Source: Nitrosospira sp. Nsp11 (GTDB lineage: Bacteria > Pseudomonadota > Gammaproteobacteria > Burkholderiales > Nitrosomonadaceae). Taken from it: a DNA stretch of 64,000 bases. The stretch lies in assembly GCF_900142705.1 (NCBI RefSeq), contig NZ_FRBV01000013.1, forward strand, positions 22,341 through 86,340, in the 5' to 3' direction. This document shows, one piece after another, positions 8,817 through 17,168 of this stretch. A program made the translations under genes and the position numbers. Numbering within the stretch: position 1 is the first letter of the stretch; each line of letters opens with the position of its first letter. A model generated the notes under the pieces. It had not been told where the DNA came from. It did no database searches and worked only from the letters and a program-made list of their open reading frames with translations.

Positions 8817-9818
8817 TTATGCAGGCCGGCGACGGCGGCCCGCGAAGCCCATGCCGAGCATTCCCAAACCTACCAGCGCCATTGTGGCTGGTTCTGGAAT
8901 CTGATTGTGACTTACAAACTGGGATTCATTTGTGTCCAGCGTAAATTCGTAGCGGCCAGTGGGTAACGTATGGGTTATTACATTAAAAAAAGCGAAAGTA
9001 TTAAGAGGCGAGAATGAGATATTATCGCCGGCCCTGACCGTTCCCACGGTTCCATTCAGATTTTCGGGATCAAAGAGTTCGATTCCCCCGATCGTGCCAC
9101 CTGGCGCGTTGATAATGCCATCCGGAGCCCAGTTGAACACTTCTGTGTGTGGCGCTATACCGGCGACGTCAACGGCAGTGACGGTGAGGCTGTTGTCGAA
9201 GTTCGCTTCGGCCTTCGAACCGGGCCCCGAATTCAGGTCCAGAATCACCTGCGCGTATGGGTTCGCGAAAAATTGGAATGCCATCGTGGCGGGTCCGTCC
9301 AGGTCGATTGTGAATGACGCCAGGGAGGACGATGAGCTGTTTTCCGCGCCCGAGTTGGCGAACCCGGTGAGCGGGATGTTACCCTCCGCAGCGTTCCGGA
9401 CCGCGATCAGGGAAGTTGCCGTCTGTTCGCTAGGCGTATTGCCATCTCCCCAGGAGTAGGCCGTCGCAGTTTTGCCAAACGGTGTATAGCCGGCTTCAAA
9501 AGCACCTGGGCCCCCAGTCGGGCCGGCGTTCGTGACCGTCTCATCTGTTCTCAACGTTCCCTGGCTTGCAGCGGTAGCATTCGGCAGCAGACCAGACTTG
9601 ACGTCTTCCGGATTATTCATTGGCGCCGGTGTTCCTGATGTGCTGGTTGCGGAAGAGGCAATGCCCGGCGTGACTGTACCACCCGTTACGCCGATCTGGC
9701 CATCTTGGAGAACGACAGAGGATAAGGCATAGGCACCGGCCTGGGCTTGCTCCGACAGGACCAAGCCCCCGGCCAGCAGGCTGGCCGACAGCGTAAGCAG
9801 CTTGAATTTCGTTTTCAT
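8817..9818 (-). CDS. PEP-CTERM sorting-domain protein 1
   Basis: A 333-residue exported protein. I start at 9818, where AGGAG precedes the ATG by a good distance and a signal peptide follows (MKTKFKLLTLSASLLAGG, then LVLSEQAQA as the cleavage region); the frame is open 18 codons further up but that would mask the signal. The C-terminus has the full sorting tag: IPEPATMAL, a transmembrane stretch with Gly-rich helix (VGLGMLGMGFAG) and the basic tail RRRRPA. In such proteins an exosortase cuts the tag and the product goes to the envelope or extracellular matrix, often as a glycoprotein. The mature part is rich in Gly, Thr, Ser and Asn, with no enzyme motif seen. No exosortase gene is in the window. 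Confidence 0.93.
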   Translation of the reverse strand: MKTKFKLLTLSASLLAGGLVLSEQAQAGAYALSSVVLQDGQIGVTGGTVTPGIASSATSTSGTPAPMNNPEDVKSGLLPNATAASQGTLRTDETVTNAGPTGGPGAFEAGYTPFGKTATAYSWGDGNTPSEQTATSLIAVRNAAEGNIPLTGFANSGAENSSSSSLASFTIDLDGPATMAFQFFANPYAQVILDLNSGPGSKAEANFDNSLTVTAVDVAGIAPHTEVFNWAPDGIINAPGGTIGGIELFDPENLNGTVGTVRAGDNISFSPLNTFAFFNVITHTLPTGRYEFTLDTNESQFVSHNQIPEPATMALVGLGMLGMGFAGRRRRPA

Positions 9819-10437
9819 AATTAATACTCCTGAGTTGGATAATCCTGCGAAACCGAAACCCGTCAAAAGCAAGACAGCTGCTCTAACTCGACAACTCGAC
9901 AGCCTTGCTCCTGCTATTTTTGAAGCAATGTATATGCGAGTGTAATGTTAATCCTAATTAACAATAACTTACAATATGATGTGCAAAGTCAGGAGCAGGT
10001 ATTCGTCTTGGCTGTAAAATAATTCGACATTTATTGCCCGCAGTGCGCTCCCGAATGGGAGTTCGTCGGATGTCGTTAGAATGCTCAGGCACGCATTTCT
10101 TACCCTGCTGTTGCACCTAATCTGGGCGCCTTGCAGCACCATGGCGGTCAGGAACAGCTGGTACTGGCAGACGCGTGGAGGAGAGGGCAAAAAAAAACAC
10201 CGGGGGCGCCGGCGTGCATTGACGGAATCCTCAGCGCAGGTAGGCCAAAAACTCAACAGGTGAATAATGTTGCGCCTGCGTAGGATTTATTAAGAGATTT
10301 TTTTGCAGAATCGGCTCTAGGGGGAGGCATGCTCGTCAATTGCAGATGGGCAAGGAAAGTACACTCAGCCGGGTCATCCCCTGGTGTGTGAGTAAACCGA
10401 CATTTTGCTCGTATAATAGATTACCTTCTTATTTTAT
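9819..10437. other. Intergenic region between PEP-CTERM gene and hexapeptide pseudogene
   Basis: About 620 bases without a supportable gene. The part next to 9818 is AT-rich and should carry the promoter of the PEP-CTERM gene. Short open frames on both strands show no family feature. Confidence 0.4.
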
Positions 10438-11109
10438 CTATACTTCGCTGCCCCGCTTGAGTAGTTTAGCTGGGACGCCACCCCAGACTTCGCCCTTTCC
10501 GATTCTGCTGCCCTTGGTTACCACTGCACCCGCCGAGACGATGGCGTCATCACAGATAGTTACCCCCGACATTACGACAGCGGTTGCGCCGATAGTCACA
10601 TTGTCTCCGATATGAATTGCGGAAAGTGAAAGCCGTCTGTTTTCTATGGCATGGGAAAATAGCACCGCATCGTGGCCAATAATGCAGTTGTTACCGATAT
10701 AAGTCAGCGGCGGATCGAGGATCGCGCCTGCGCTGTAAGTGTTGTGTCCCAGGCGTGCGCCAAGCGCAAGATAAACCAGACGAAGCAGCGGCACCGGCAG
10801 GAAGTGTGTTCTGATCAGAGAATTGAACAGGATAAGGTAGAACAATATATTGACTTGTGCCACAAACTCTACTTGTGAACCCTCTGCAATATCGCCCTCC
10901 CGCAGCGGCAAGATACTCAGAAACAGTTGGTATACTGCAAAGGCTTAAATTTACACCCAGAACAGGGCCGCGCACGTCAGCGCTATACCGCGGAAATCTC
11001 CTAGCAGTAGTGAGCCAAAAAGCAGTCAGCTAGTACCTAAGCCAAGCGCGAGGATCAATATAAGCAACATCAGGAAAGCAAGACATTGACTTGACGTAAT
11101 CTGTCGCAT
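10438..11109 (-). pseudogene. Hexapeptide-repeat (LbH) acyltransferase broken by three in-frame stops
   Basis: The 3' part codes for a left-handed beta-helix acyltransferase: repeated I/V-G-x-x-x turns (YIGNNCIIGHDAVLFSH, HIGDNVTIGATAVVMSGVTI) and the usual C-terminal end WGGVPAKLLKRG. Upstream, the same frame keeps coding for sequence that looks like the normal membrane-associated N-terminus (LAFLMLLILILALGLG, then LLFGSLLLGDFRGIALTCAA, then AFAVYQLFLSILPLREGD), but it is interrupted by TGA at 11026-11028 and TAA at 10951-10953 and 10945-10947. From the ATG at 11109 the frame totals 223 codons, about the usual length for such enzymes. A shortened protein could still start at the TTG at 10911. 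I read it as a gene inactivated by recent nonsense changes. The uninterrupted frame argues against frameshift errors. Confidence 0.8.
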
Positions 11110-11515
11110 ATCGGCTAAACGACGTCATGATTGCTGAGAGGCGGGGAACCTAGGCCGAACAAAATGGAAAGTGTGAGCAACTACTGAGCCCAGTAGCAGC
11201 GTCCCTGAAGAAAGGGTGGATTGGCAGCAGTTGCGTCGAACGCATCGAGCGTTTCGTTAAGCCATTGCCGCGAAGGCTATTGTCGCAACGACGATTTGCC
11301 GCTGGCTTTACAGGCTACAGCCTGCACCACAGAATGCTCGCAAGCGTACGCCTAAAAAAATTACAAATAGATTCTGCACCTGTTCGATCCTCTGCAGAGA
11401 TAATTAATACGTCCCGCTTATTGCTGTTCTGGTTTTACGCGAGAACCGATTCCGTAGAGAGTCACAGTAAAAGCTAAAACCCGGGGTGAAGTGCATATAA
11501 GAAAAGCGTTTTTGC
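11110..11515. other. Intergenic region without recognisable gene
   Basis: Around 400 bases. Short frames only, none with a recognisable motif. It may be decayed coding sequence, as the surroundings contain several broken genes. Confidence 0.35.
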
Positions 11516-12340
11516 TTAACCGTATAGAGCGGCAAAATCGAAAGCTGTTGCTCGGTTAATGTGATTGATCCTCTTGGCCACCTTTTTTTCCTCATGCTCA
11601 GGTAAAAAATAGGGGTAGAGCGATCTTTCCCGCGGTTCATGCGAACCTGCCAAGCAGGAAACCTGCGCATCCACGTAATCCAGTTCCAAATGCAGCAGCA
11701 CAGCCGGGGCGTTGACCCGTCGACAGTTAGAGGTTTCGCCAAGCTGGCGAAACCCTAGCATACGCTTATAATACCCGGTATGACGCGGGTTAACCTCAAT
11801 AAAGAAATCTGTCGCCCTGTGAATGATGCGCCCGCATATGTACGCGAGGTTGAACAGGGATGCTAGCAATTCCTTTGAGCTGAACTGAGGATCGATTGCG
11901 AGTTTTGACAATTCGCATACTTTTCTATCTTTTACCCGAAAGGTGCTGATTTTCTCTTTATAAAGTTCGTCAGCCAGCAGCCCATGTTCCGAATCGAGCC
12001 TTAGTGAGAGTGTGCCGACAAGGTCTTCCCCGTTGAACGCCTCCAAAGTGGTCTGACTGGGCGGTACCGCAGTATTCTCGGTATTGTAGCCACGCCATGA
12101 GTACATACGCTTAACGAGCGCGCTCACCTCACTACTTCGCCCCGGTGAATCTGCCAGGCGGATGCTGTAGTCCCCACGCCTCAAAACACACTGATCAAAG
12201 GCTTCATTCCGCAACCCCTCATTAGGTCGTACATGTGGCGCAGTCATTAACCTCAGCGAAGTGCGGTTTCCGCTCGTTGCTGCGGATGAGAAGGAATGGG
12301 GTCTGTCCAAGCGACGAGCTTCATCATTATGTAATAGCAT
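11516..12340 (-). CDS. FeeM-type N-acyltransferase, PEP-CTERM/exosortase-associated
   Basis: A 274-residue GNAT-fold protein. The central part matches the pattern of N-acyl amino acid synthases and autoinducer synthase-like acyltransferases: LVKRMYSWRGYNTE, then GTLSLRLDSEHGLLADELYKEK, then CELSKLAIDPQF, then HRATDFFIEVNPRHTGYYKRMLGF. FeeM-like enzymes take acyl chains from acyl-ACP or acyl-CoA to amino acids. From memory, relatives occur next to exosortase/PEP-CTERM genes as the exosortase-associated acyltransferase family. Here it lies between a broken hexapeptide acyltransferase and two PEP-CTERM genes, in keeping with that context. There is no signal peptide or membrane helix. The start is uncertain, since the first 60 residues look poorly conserved. 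Confidence 0.7.
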   Translation of the reverse strand: MLLHNDEARRLDRPHSFSSAATSGNRTSLRLMTAPHVRPNEGLRNEAFDQCVLRRGDYSIRLADSPGRSSEVSALVKRMYSWRGYNTENTAVPPSQTTLEAFNGEDLVGTLSLRLDSEHGLLADELYKEKISTFRVKDRKVCELSKLAIDPQFSSKELLASLFNLAYICGRIIHRATDFFIEVNPRHTGYYKRMLGFRQLGETSNCRRVNAPAVLLHLELDYVDAQVSCLAGSHEPRERSLYPYFLPEHEEKKVAKRINHINRATAFDFAALYG

Positions 12341-12764
12341 GGTATGTCCAGAGATTTAATCGGATTGACTCAAATTTGAAACGCGCAAGCTTGGCAGTAT
12401 GGCCACAGCCTCTAGCCCGCTCCCTTTTCCAATAGATGGGCTGGTAAACGCAGCAGAAGAAATCAAGCTGAGCAATTTGCGGGTCAGGCGTAGGCGGTTG
12501 AGATTGCGTGGTACGTTTTTAGAACTCTTGCATAACGAAAATTTATTGGGACGAGCTTGGTTGCATTAGCATAAAGCACAATTCGTGCCAGTTTAATAAT
12601 GTTTTATAATCAATCGGTAATAAAGGTCAGGAATACTTGGACTGTCGCCGAGCAAAGCCAAATATTTCCCCTTATATCGTAATATATTGAATACATGGGG
12701 TTTTTCCTGTCGCTAGAAAGCGACAATTTTGGCGGCAATCATTGAGATCATTCGCGGCCGGTTG
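12341..12764. other. AT-rich intergenic region
   Basis: No gene recognised. A 7-bp hairpin, tgtcgct/agcgaca, lies at 12708-12725. The region leads into the dispersed repeat starting at 12765. Confidence 0.4.
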
Positions 12765-13060
12765 AACTTAAATCCGCCATTGGACGGAGCGGAGTGAGCG
12801 GTTTTTGGATAAGGGCAAGACGCAACGACGCAAAATGGTGCGACCGCGCAGGGCGGAGCAATGCCTTCGGAAGGAAGGTGTGACCCCGAAGGGGATGCGG
12901 GCGCCCTGAACACAGTCGCGGCATCCCTATGCTGCCCGATTCCCCCGTGGCACGGCCTCTCGTGAAACGCTCTGGGCGCCCCATCCCAAGGAGTTGTAAC
13001 GCAGCCCGTGCCGTGAAAACTGTTCAACTCGTTCTGTTGCGAGCTCACCAGAAAGGTAAG
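12765..13060 (+). repeat. Diverged relative of the MITE-like element at 58122-58357
   Basis: Two blocks match the element at 58122-58357. The first, 12765 to about 12832, contains AACTTAAATCCGCCATTGG and the shared core GAGTGAGCGGTTTTTGG. The second, about 12989-13048, shares the GTTG-AACGCAGC region and CTGTTCAA. About 150 bases between the blocks are absent from the 58-kb copy. No right-hand terminal repeat is found here; the sequence runs into transposase remnants. Confidence 0.7.
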
Positions 13061-13334
13061 GTTCGCGGGATACAACGGTTGTGGATAGATTGTAGCTTGA
13101 AGCGGATCTGCGGCTTCCCGAAGTGGAAACCGTTGCCAGACGAATCGAGCTTCTCGCGGGCCTTTGCCCGGCTTCGCTGAAGCGAAGCTGACCGAACGCG
13201 TCCACGAAGCGTTGATCAAGGAGCATCTGGCCACTGTGTTGACGGGTTACATGGACCCGAATGGCACAGCCGTTGAGGTAAGTGAGAAGCCGGTGAAGAC
13301 GCCGCTCGCTCATACACCGTTGCTAAACTGGTAG
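13061..13334 (+). pseudogene. DDE transposase N-terminal remnant
   Basis: Two adjoining frames together read like the N-terminus of an IS4/IS5-like transposase: FPKWKPLPDESSFSRAFARL in one frame up to the stop near 13178-13180, then EAKLTERVHEALIKEHL and GYMDPNGTAVEVSEKPVK in the next, ending at 13332-13334. The run LPDESSFSRAFA and the later TA-x-E-x-x-EKP-x-K are typical for this group. A frameshift separates the halves and the catalytic DDE core is missing, so it cannot act. The IS family is not certain. Confidence 0.7.
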
Positions 13335-13340
13335 AACCGC

Positions 13341-13594
13341 TTGACCGAATACAAGCCAGTGGTTTTTCCGACCTTGTGCAGTTCCGGTCAGGCCGAACTT
13401 CCGCACATGGTTTTTACCGCCTTATCGCAGCTCCGCTTACGATTATTGTTGCCACAGGTGGCAGAATCGCATTTGCTCATGCAGCTGCCAACGTATTCAT
13501 TGCAGATTACGTGCTCCTGGACATCGGTAGTCGTTGCTCTCTATTGGTGATCAGCAACGGCCGCAGCCTTACCACTCGTCAGGCACTTGCCTGA
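13341..13594 (+). pseudogene. Decayed copy of the GT1 glycosyltransferase (fragment)
   Basis: This stretch encodes, in two frames, a relic of the donor domain of the gene at 7400-8647. The first frame gives KPVVFPTLCSSGQAELPHM, matching KPVIFITLGSSGQASLLPM; after a frameshift near 13430 the other frame gives TIIVATGGRIAF and SLLVISNGRSLTTRQALA, matching TVIVATAGKIAI and SRLVISNGGSLTTYQALA. It covers roughly residues 244-333 of the intact enzyme and stops early. Like the intact gene it sits just upstream of an identical hairpin and a PEP-CTERM gene, so the whole block seems to be a duplication. Confidence 0.88.
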
Positions 13595-13661
13595 CGGGCG
13601 CGTACCACTGGCGTTTCCCTATGCAAGTACACCGAAACGATTCGCAGGTTGTTTAATAAAA

Positions 13662-13690
13662 AAGGGCAAGGAGTTGAACCCCTTGCCCTT
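13662..13690 (-). terminator. Intrinsic terminator of the second PEP-CTERM gene
   Basis: A 10-bp stem aagggcaagg (13662-13671) with ccttgccctt (13681-13690) and a 9-base loop, followed on the minus strand by a T-run. The stem is identical to the one at 8768-8795. Confidence 0.85.
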
Positions 13691-13713
13691 CAAAACTATT
13701 AGCTTGGAAGCAG

Positions 13714-14808
13714 TTATGCTTGCTTACGGCGTCGCGCGGTAAAACCCATGCCAGCTAGCCCCAGTCCTACCAGTGCGAGCGTGGCAGGTTCCGGAACACT
13801 ACTGTTGCTTCCTGGAGCCAAAATCGTCCCTAAGGTTGCTCTGATGTCCCCGCTATTGACACCGCCTGCCACGCTGGAAGCAATGACATAAGTTAAAGGA
13901 TCGGCGAGTTGCGCTGGGGTGCAGGTAGCAGGATTGCAAATACTGCTCGCAAATGATGGCAAACCGCCGAGAACTTGAGCAATTGTGTTCATCGCAGCGA
14001 ATCCACCAGCAGAGGTTAAAAAGCCTTGATTGAGTGTCCCTGTAAGAATATGTTGGTTCGATTGGATGATCAACCCCTCCCCAGAGCCTGTGGGAGTTGT
14101 TACAGTCAGCCAGTCAACGCCCGGATGCGGTGAAATCAGCGTGCCATCCGTATTTGTCAGCGGACCCCCGTTTTCCGGCTGAAACAAAATATTACCCTGT
14201 TGGTCGGTAGCTGTAGTTGTACTAATGCCCGCCTCATTAACAGCCGACGCCGGCAAGTTAAAGCCAGTATAGCCGGAACCAGGCGCGATATTGTCGGGGG
14301 TACCTAAGTTGAAGACCGCAATCGGCGTGTTAAGTAAAGTTCCCGCAGCATTCGTTGCTCCCCACGACAAGGGATCATTTAAATTGAACGAATTCGCGTC
14401 GGAAATTGTGAAAAATGCCAAACTGCCGCTCGTGAATGTCGCGGTTGATACACCATTAACATCCGTTGCAGACGTACTTCCAAAAAGGGAAAAGACACCT
14501 ACGAGCGGCAGACCGTTAAACGTTGCGGCCGCCCCCATACCGCCGTCCAGACTGTAAGAGCCAAGGAGGTTTGAGCCAACCACGTGAATCGTCCCACCCA
14601 GGTTAGGTGCATTAGTGGTAACGTTGTTGGTATAAGTTGCCCCGCGGCCTGTGATGCCATTTACATCAGTCACATTGTCGACTCTACCGCCGACGAAGTT
14701 TGTCGTAAAGGAGGAAAGGTCCGTGAAGAACGTTGCTGACGCTGGAGAACTACCGCAGGCCATAGCAACTGCAGCGCTTATCAAAATTTTTCTTAAATGC
14801 TTGTCCAT
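13714..14808 (-). CDS. PEP-CTERM sorting-domain protein 2
   Basis: A 364-residue exported protein. The ATG at 14808 follows an AGAGGAAA Shine-Dalgarno sequence and begins a signal peptide (KILISAAVAMACGSSPASA, cut near residue 26). The C-terminus is a full sorting tag: VPEPATLALVGLGLAG, then the hydrophobic helix and the basic tail ARRRKQA. The mature region is rich in Thr, Asn, Gly and Ser, fitting a surface or matrix protein with no visible catalytic motif. It shares the terminator stem with PEP-CTERM protein 1 but the body sequence is different. An exosortase encoded elsewhere must process it. Confidence 0.93.
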   Translation of the reverse strand: MDKHLRKILISAAVAMACGSSPASATFFTDLSSFTTNFVGGRVDNVTDVNGITGRGATYTNNVTTNAPNLGGTIHVVGSNLLGSYSLDGGMGAAATFNGLPLVGVFSLFGSTSATDVNGVSTATFTSGSLAFFTISDANSFNLNDPLSWGATNAAGTLLNTPIAVFNLGTPDNIAPGSGYTGFNLPASAVNEAGISTTTATDQQGNILFQPENGGPLTNTDGTLISPHPGVDWLTVTTPTGSGEGLIIQSNQHILTGTLNQGFLTSAGGFAAMNTIAQVLGGLPSFASSICNPATCTPAQLADPLTYVIASSVAGGVNSGDIRATLGTILAPGSNSSVPEPATLALVGLGLAGMGFTARRRKQA

Positions 14809-15222
14809 TTTAAATTTCCTCTTCTTGTAAAGTAAAATCGAATTTTGCCACTGCCACAGTCGTTATAAAGCAATCTACGTGCCAGCCACGTTAAGAAAGT
14901 TATATGTCCTTGTTTAAATGGGACAAGGGTTGATTTTTATTGCGAGAATCAAAAGGGCAACGAAAATTTTGATAACTAATGGGGCTTTATTGTAAGAAGT
15001 TTCGACAACTATCCCCGTTATCACTTATTCCTAAATTATTGCCACTGACTACTCATGGTAAAAGGTCATGTTCCGTCGCGGGAACGCGGACATATGGTCG
15101 GTCGCCTAACCGCGTCACGTCATTATAATGTCACAGTTGCTTCATTTATCGTATACCGATGAGCATCTTCCCCAATGCCTGCGCTATGGAGGTAATTCCT
15201 TTTCAGCAAAATTTCACGTTGT
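14809..15222. other. Upstream region of PEP-CTERM gene 2
   Basis: About 410 bases, AT-rich near 14809 and likely holding the promoter for the PEP-CTERM gene. No coding signal recognised before the IS remnant at 15223. Confidence 0.4.
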
Positions 15223-15451
15223 GGGAATTGCTATGACAAGGCGCCCATCGAAAGCTTCTGGGGAGTACTCAAAAACGAACTGGCGCATCACGGGATTTCA
15301 AACGGCATCGAGGCCATCCAATCTATTGCCGAATATATCGAGCTCTAGAAACGGCAGCGTAAGCAGGCGTGATCGGGTTATTTGTTTCCCGCTGCATTTA
15401 AACGCCAGTTCTACGTGAAAAAAGGTTGTGGCATGAGTCCATCGGCGCTCA
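15223..15451 (+). pseudogene. IS3-family transposase (OrfB) C-terminal remnant
   Basis: One frame reads GNCYDKAPIESFWGVLKNEL, then HHGISNGIEAIQSIAEYIEL, stop (TAG at 15346-15348), KRQRKQA, stop, SGYLFPAAFKRQFY. This is the end of an IS3 integrase domain with the last catalytic Glu (the E of APIESF) and the usual YLSPAAF-like tail. Two in-frame stops and the lack of everything upstream make it a fossil. It differs from the IS at 17169-18112. Confidence 0.85.
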
Positions 15452-15490
15452 TCATTTACAACCTATCTCAAAATTATTAAAGGTGTTTCG

Positions 15491-17128
15491 GTGAATAAAT
15501 TAAATAGTATCAAGAGTACCAATTGGGATGTCATTGTCATCGGGACAGGTGTTGGAGGTGCAACACTTGGCCATGCACTAGCTAAAGCGGGGAAAAGCGT
15601 TCTATTTTTAGAAAAAGGGCGAGTTCAACTTAAAGGGAACTGCGATTCGATATCGGGGAGATATGCAGAGGATTTTTTTGACACGGAGGCATCGCAACCG
15701 GAGAACAGTCATCGCGACATACTTCGAAGAGCTGGTCGTTATTGGGAAAAGATTCTAGAAGTTACTTCAGACCGTCCTTATGCTTTTTCTCCGTTTATCG
15801 GCGAGGGTGGCGGCGGATCAAGCGCACTGTATGGCATGGTGATGGAGAGATTCTTCTCGGAAGATTTTAACGTCAATTCTTACTTCAATGATGTGAAGGG
15901 TGCCAATTTGCCTGAGGCCTGGCCGATCAGTTACGAGGATATCCGGCCGTACTACGTCTTGGCTGAACGGCTCTATCGGGTCAGAGGTGGCTTGGATCCC
16001 TTGCGAAAGCCCTTGCTGGATCCGCTGATAAATCCTCCTGCCTTAAGTAAGCCGAGTGGAGAGTTGTATGATTTTCTTGTAGCGAAAGGGCTACATCCGT
16101 ACGTGATGCCTATGGCTTGCGAATATGTTCCGGGCTGTCAGGAGTGCATTGGGTACATTTGTCCAAAAAACTGCAAGAACGACAGTAGTCGCATCTGCAT
16201 AAAACCCGCGCTAGAGGAATACTCCGCCGAGCTATTAGAGCAATGCGAAGTCACTCATTTGGAAGCAACGACCGATCGCGTCACCAGGGTATGGTGCAAA
16301 TATGGTCAGGAGACGCTCAGCCTCAGCGCCGATTTGATTATACTCGCCGCTGGTGCATTGCATACGCCAGCGATCCTGCTGAAATCGAAATCTCCAACTT
16401 GGCCCAACGGGCTTGCAAATCAATCTGGGATGGTCGGCAAGAACTTAATGCGCCATTATTTCGACCTTTATTGTGTTGACACCAAGGCTAAAGTTTCGGC
16501 TGCGACGCTGACAAAACAGATAGCGCTAAACGATGCTTATTTTGATGATGGACACAAACTGGGAACGCTACAGGCTGTAGGTAGGCTTCAGTCACCCGAT
16601 GTGCTCGTTAAAGAGCTATGGCAGGAATTTGACCGGAAGGGCTACCCTATTATCGCCAGGTTAATCAGATCGGTGACGCCGCTCATAACTTACATTGTCA
16701 ATAGAAATATCTCGCAACGACTCATTCTAACGGGAATTATGGAAGATATACCCTACGAGCATAACTTCGTCGACGTTACTGGTTCTGGGAATGACATAAA
16801 AATCCATTATAAAATCAGTGAGTACGACAAAAAGAGAATTTCACTATTTCGAAAAAAAGTAAAAGAATTACTCCATCCGTATACATTTACTTTTGTTAAG
16901 AACGCCGAAAATAATGAAAGGCTGGCACATGCGTGCGGAACCTGTCGATTTGGTAATGATCCTGCGACAAGTGTTTTGAGCGCTGATAACCGTGCTCACG
17001 GTCTCGAAAATCTTTATGTTGTGGATGCCTCTTTTTTTCCGACGAGTACTGGTATCAACCCATCACTGACCCTCGCAGCAAATGCGCTTAGGGTTGCTGA
17101 CCGCATCCTATTGTCCTCTGAACATTAA
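15491..17128 (+). CDS. GMC-family FAD-dependent oxidoreductase with Cys-rich insert
   Basis: A 545-residue flavoprotein. The GTG at 15491 is preceded by AGGTG. The N-terminus has the FAD Rossmann motif VIVIGTGVGGATLGHALAKAG, then a Glu at the end of the second strand (LEKG). The C-terminal GMC signature is present: HACGTCRFGNDPATSVLSAD, then LYVVDASFFPTSTGINPSLT, with NPSLT as the family hallmark. About residues 215-240 contain six Cys in a short stretch (CEYVPGCQECIGYICPKNC), possibly a metal or disulfide site; similar Cys clusters are known in some GMC relatives. No signal peptide is visible. It would oxidise an alcohol, sugar or sterol-like group. The gene lies between two IS relics in the PEP-CTERM region, so it may be acquired. 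The substrate is unknown. Confidence 0.88.
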   Translation: MNKLNSIKSTNWDVIVIGTGVGGATLGHALAKAGKSVLFLEKGRVQLKGNCDSISGRYAEDFFDTEASQPENSHRDILRRAGRYWEKILEVTSDRPYAFSPFIGEGGGGSSALYGMVMERFFSEDFNVNSYFNDVKGANLPEAWPISYEDIRPYYVLAERLYRVRGGLDPLRKPLLDPLINPPALSKPSGELYDFLVAKGLHPYVMPMACEYVPGCQECIGYICPKNCKNDSSRICIKPALEEYSAELLEQCEVTHLEATTDRVTRVWCKYGQETLSLSADLIILAAGALHTPAILLKSKSPTWPNGLANQSGMVGKNLMRHYFDLYCVDTKAKVSAATLTKQIALNDAYFDDGHKLGTLQAVGRLQSPDVLVKELWQEFDRKGYPIIARLIRSVTPLITYIVNRNISQRLILTGIMEDIPYEHNFVDVTGSGNDIKIHYKISEYDKKRISLFRKKVKELLHPYTFTFVKNAENNERLAHACGTCRFGNDPATSVLSADNRAHGLENLYVVDASFFPTSTGINPSLTLAANALRVADRILLSSEH

Positions 17129-17168
17129 TTCATGTACAGAATCTACCGACTGATTCGATGGTTTGATC

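Noticed and set aside
12713..13234. Long minus-strand frame across the repeat and transposase remnant
   Set aside because: The opposite strand holds transposase-like sequence and a repeat found elsewhere; the frame has no recognisable protein.
15128..15418. 96-codon plus-strand frame
   Set aside because: It is out of frame with the IS3 remnant, which explains the sequence much better.
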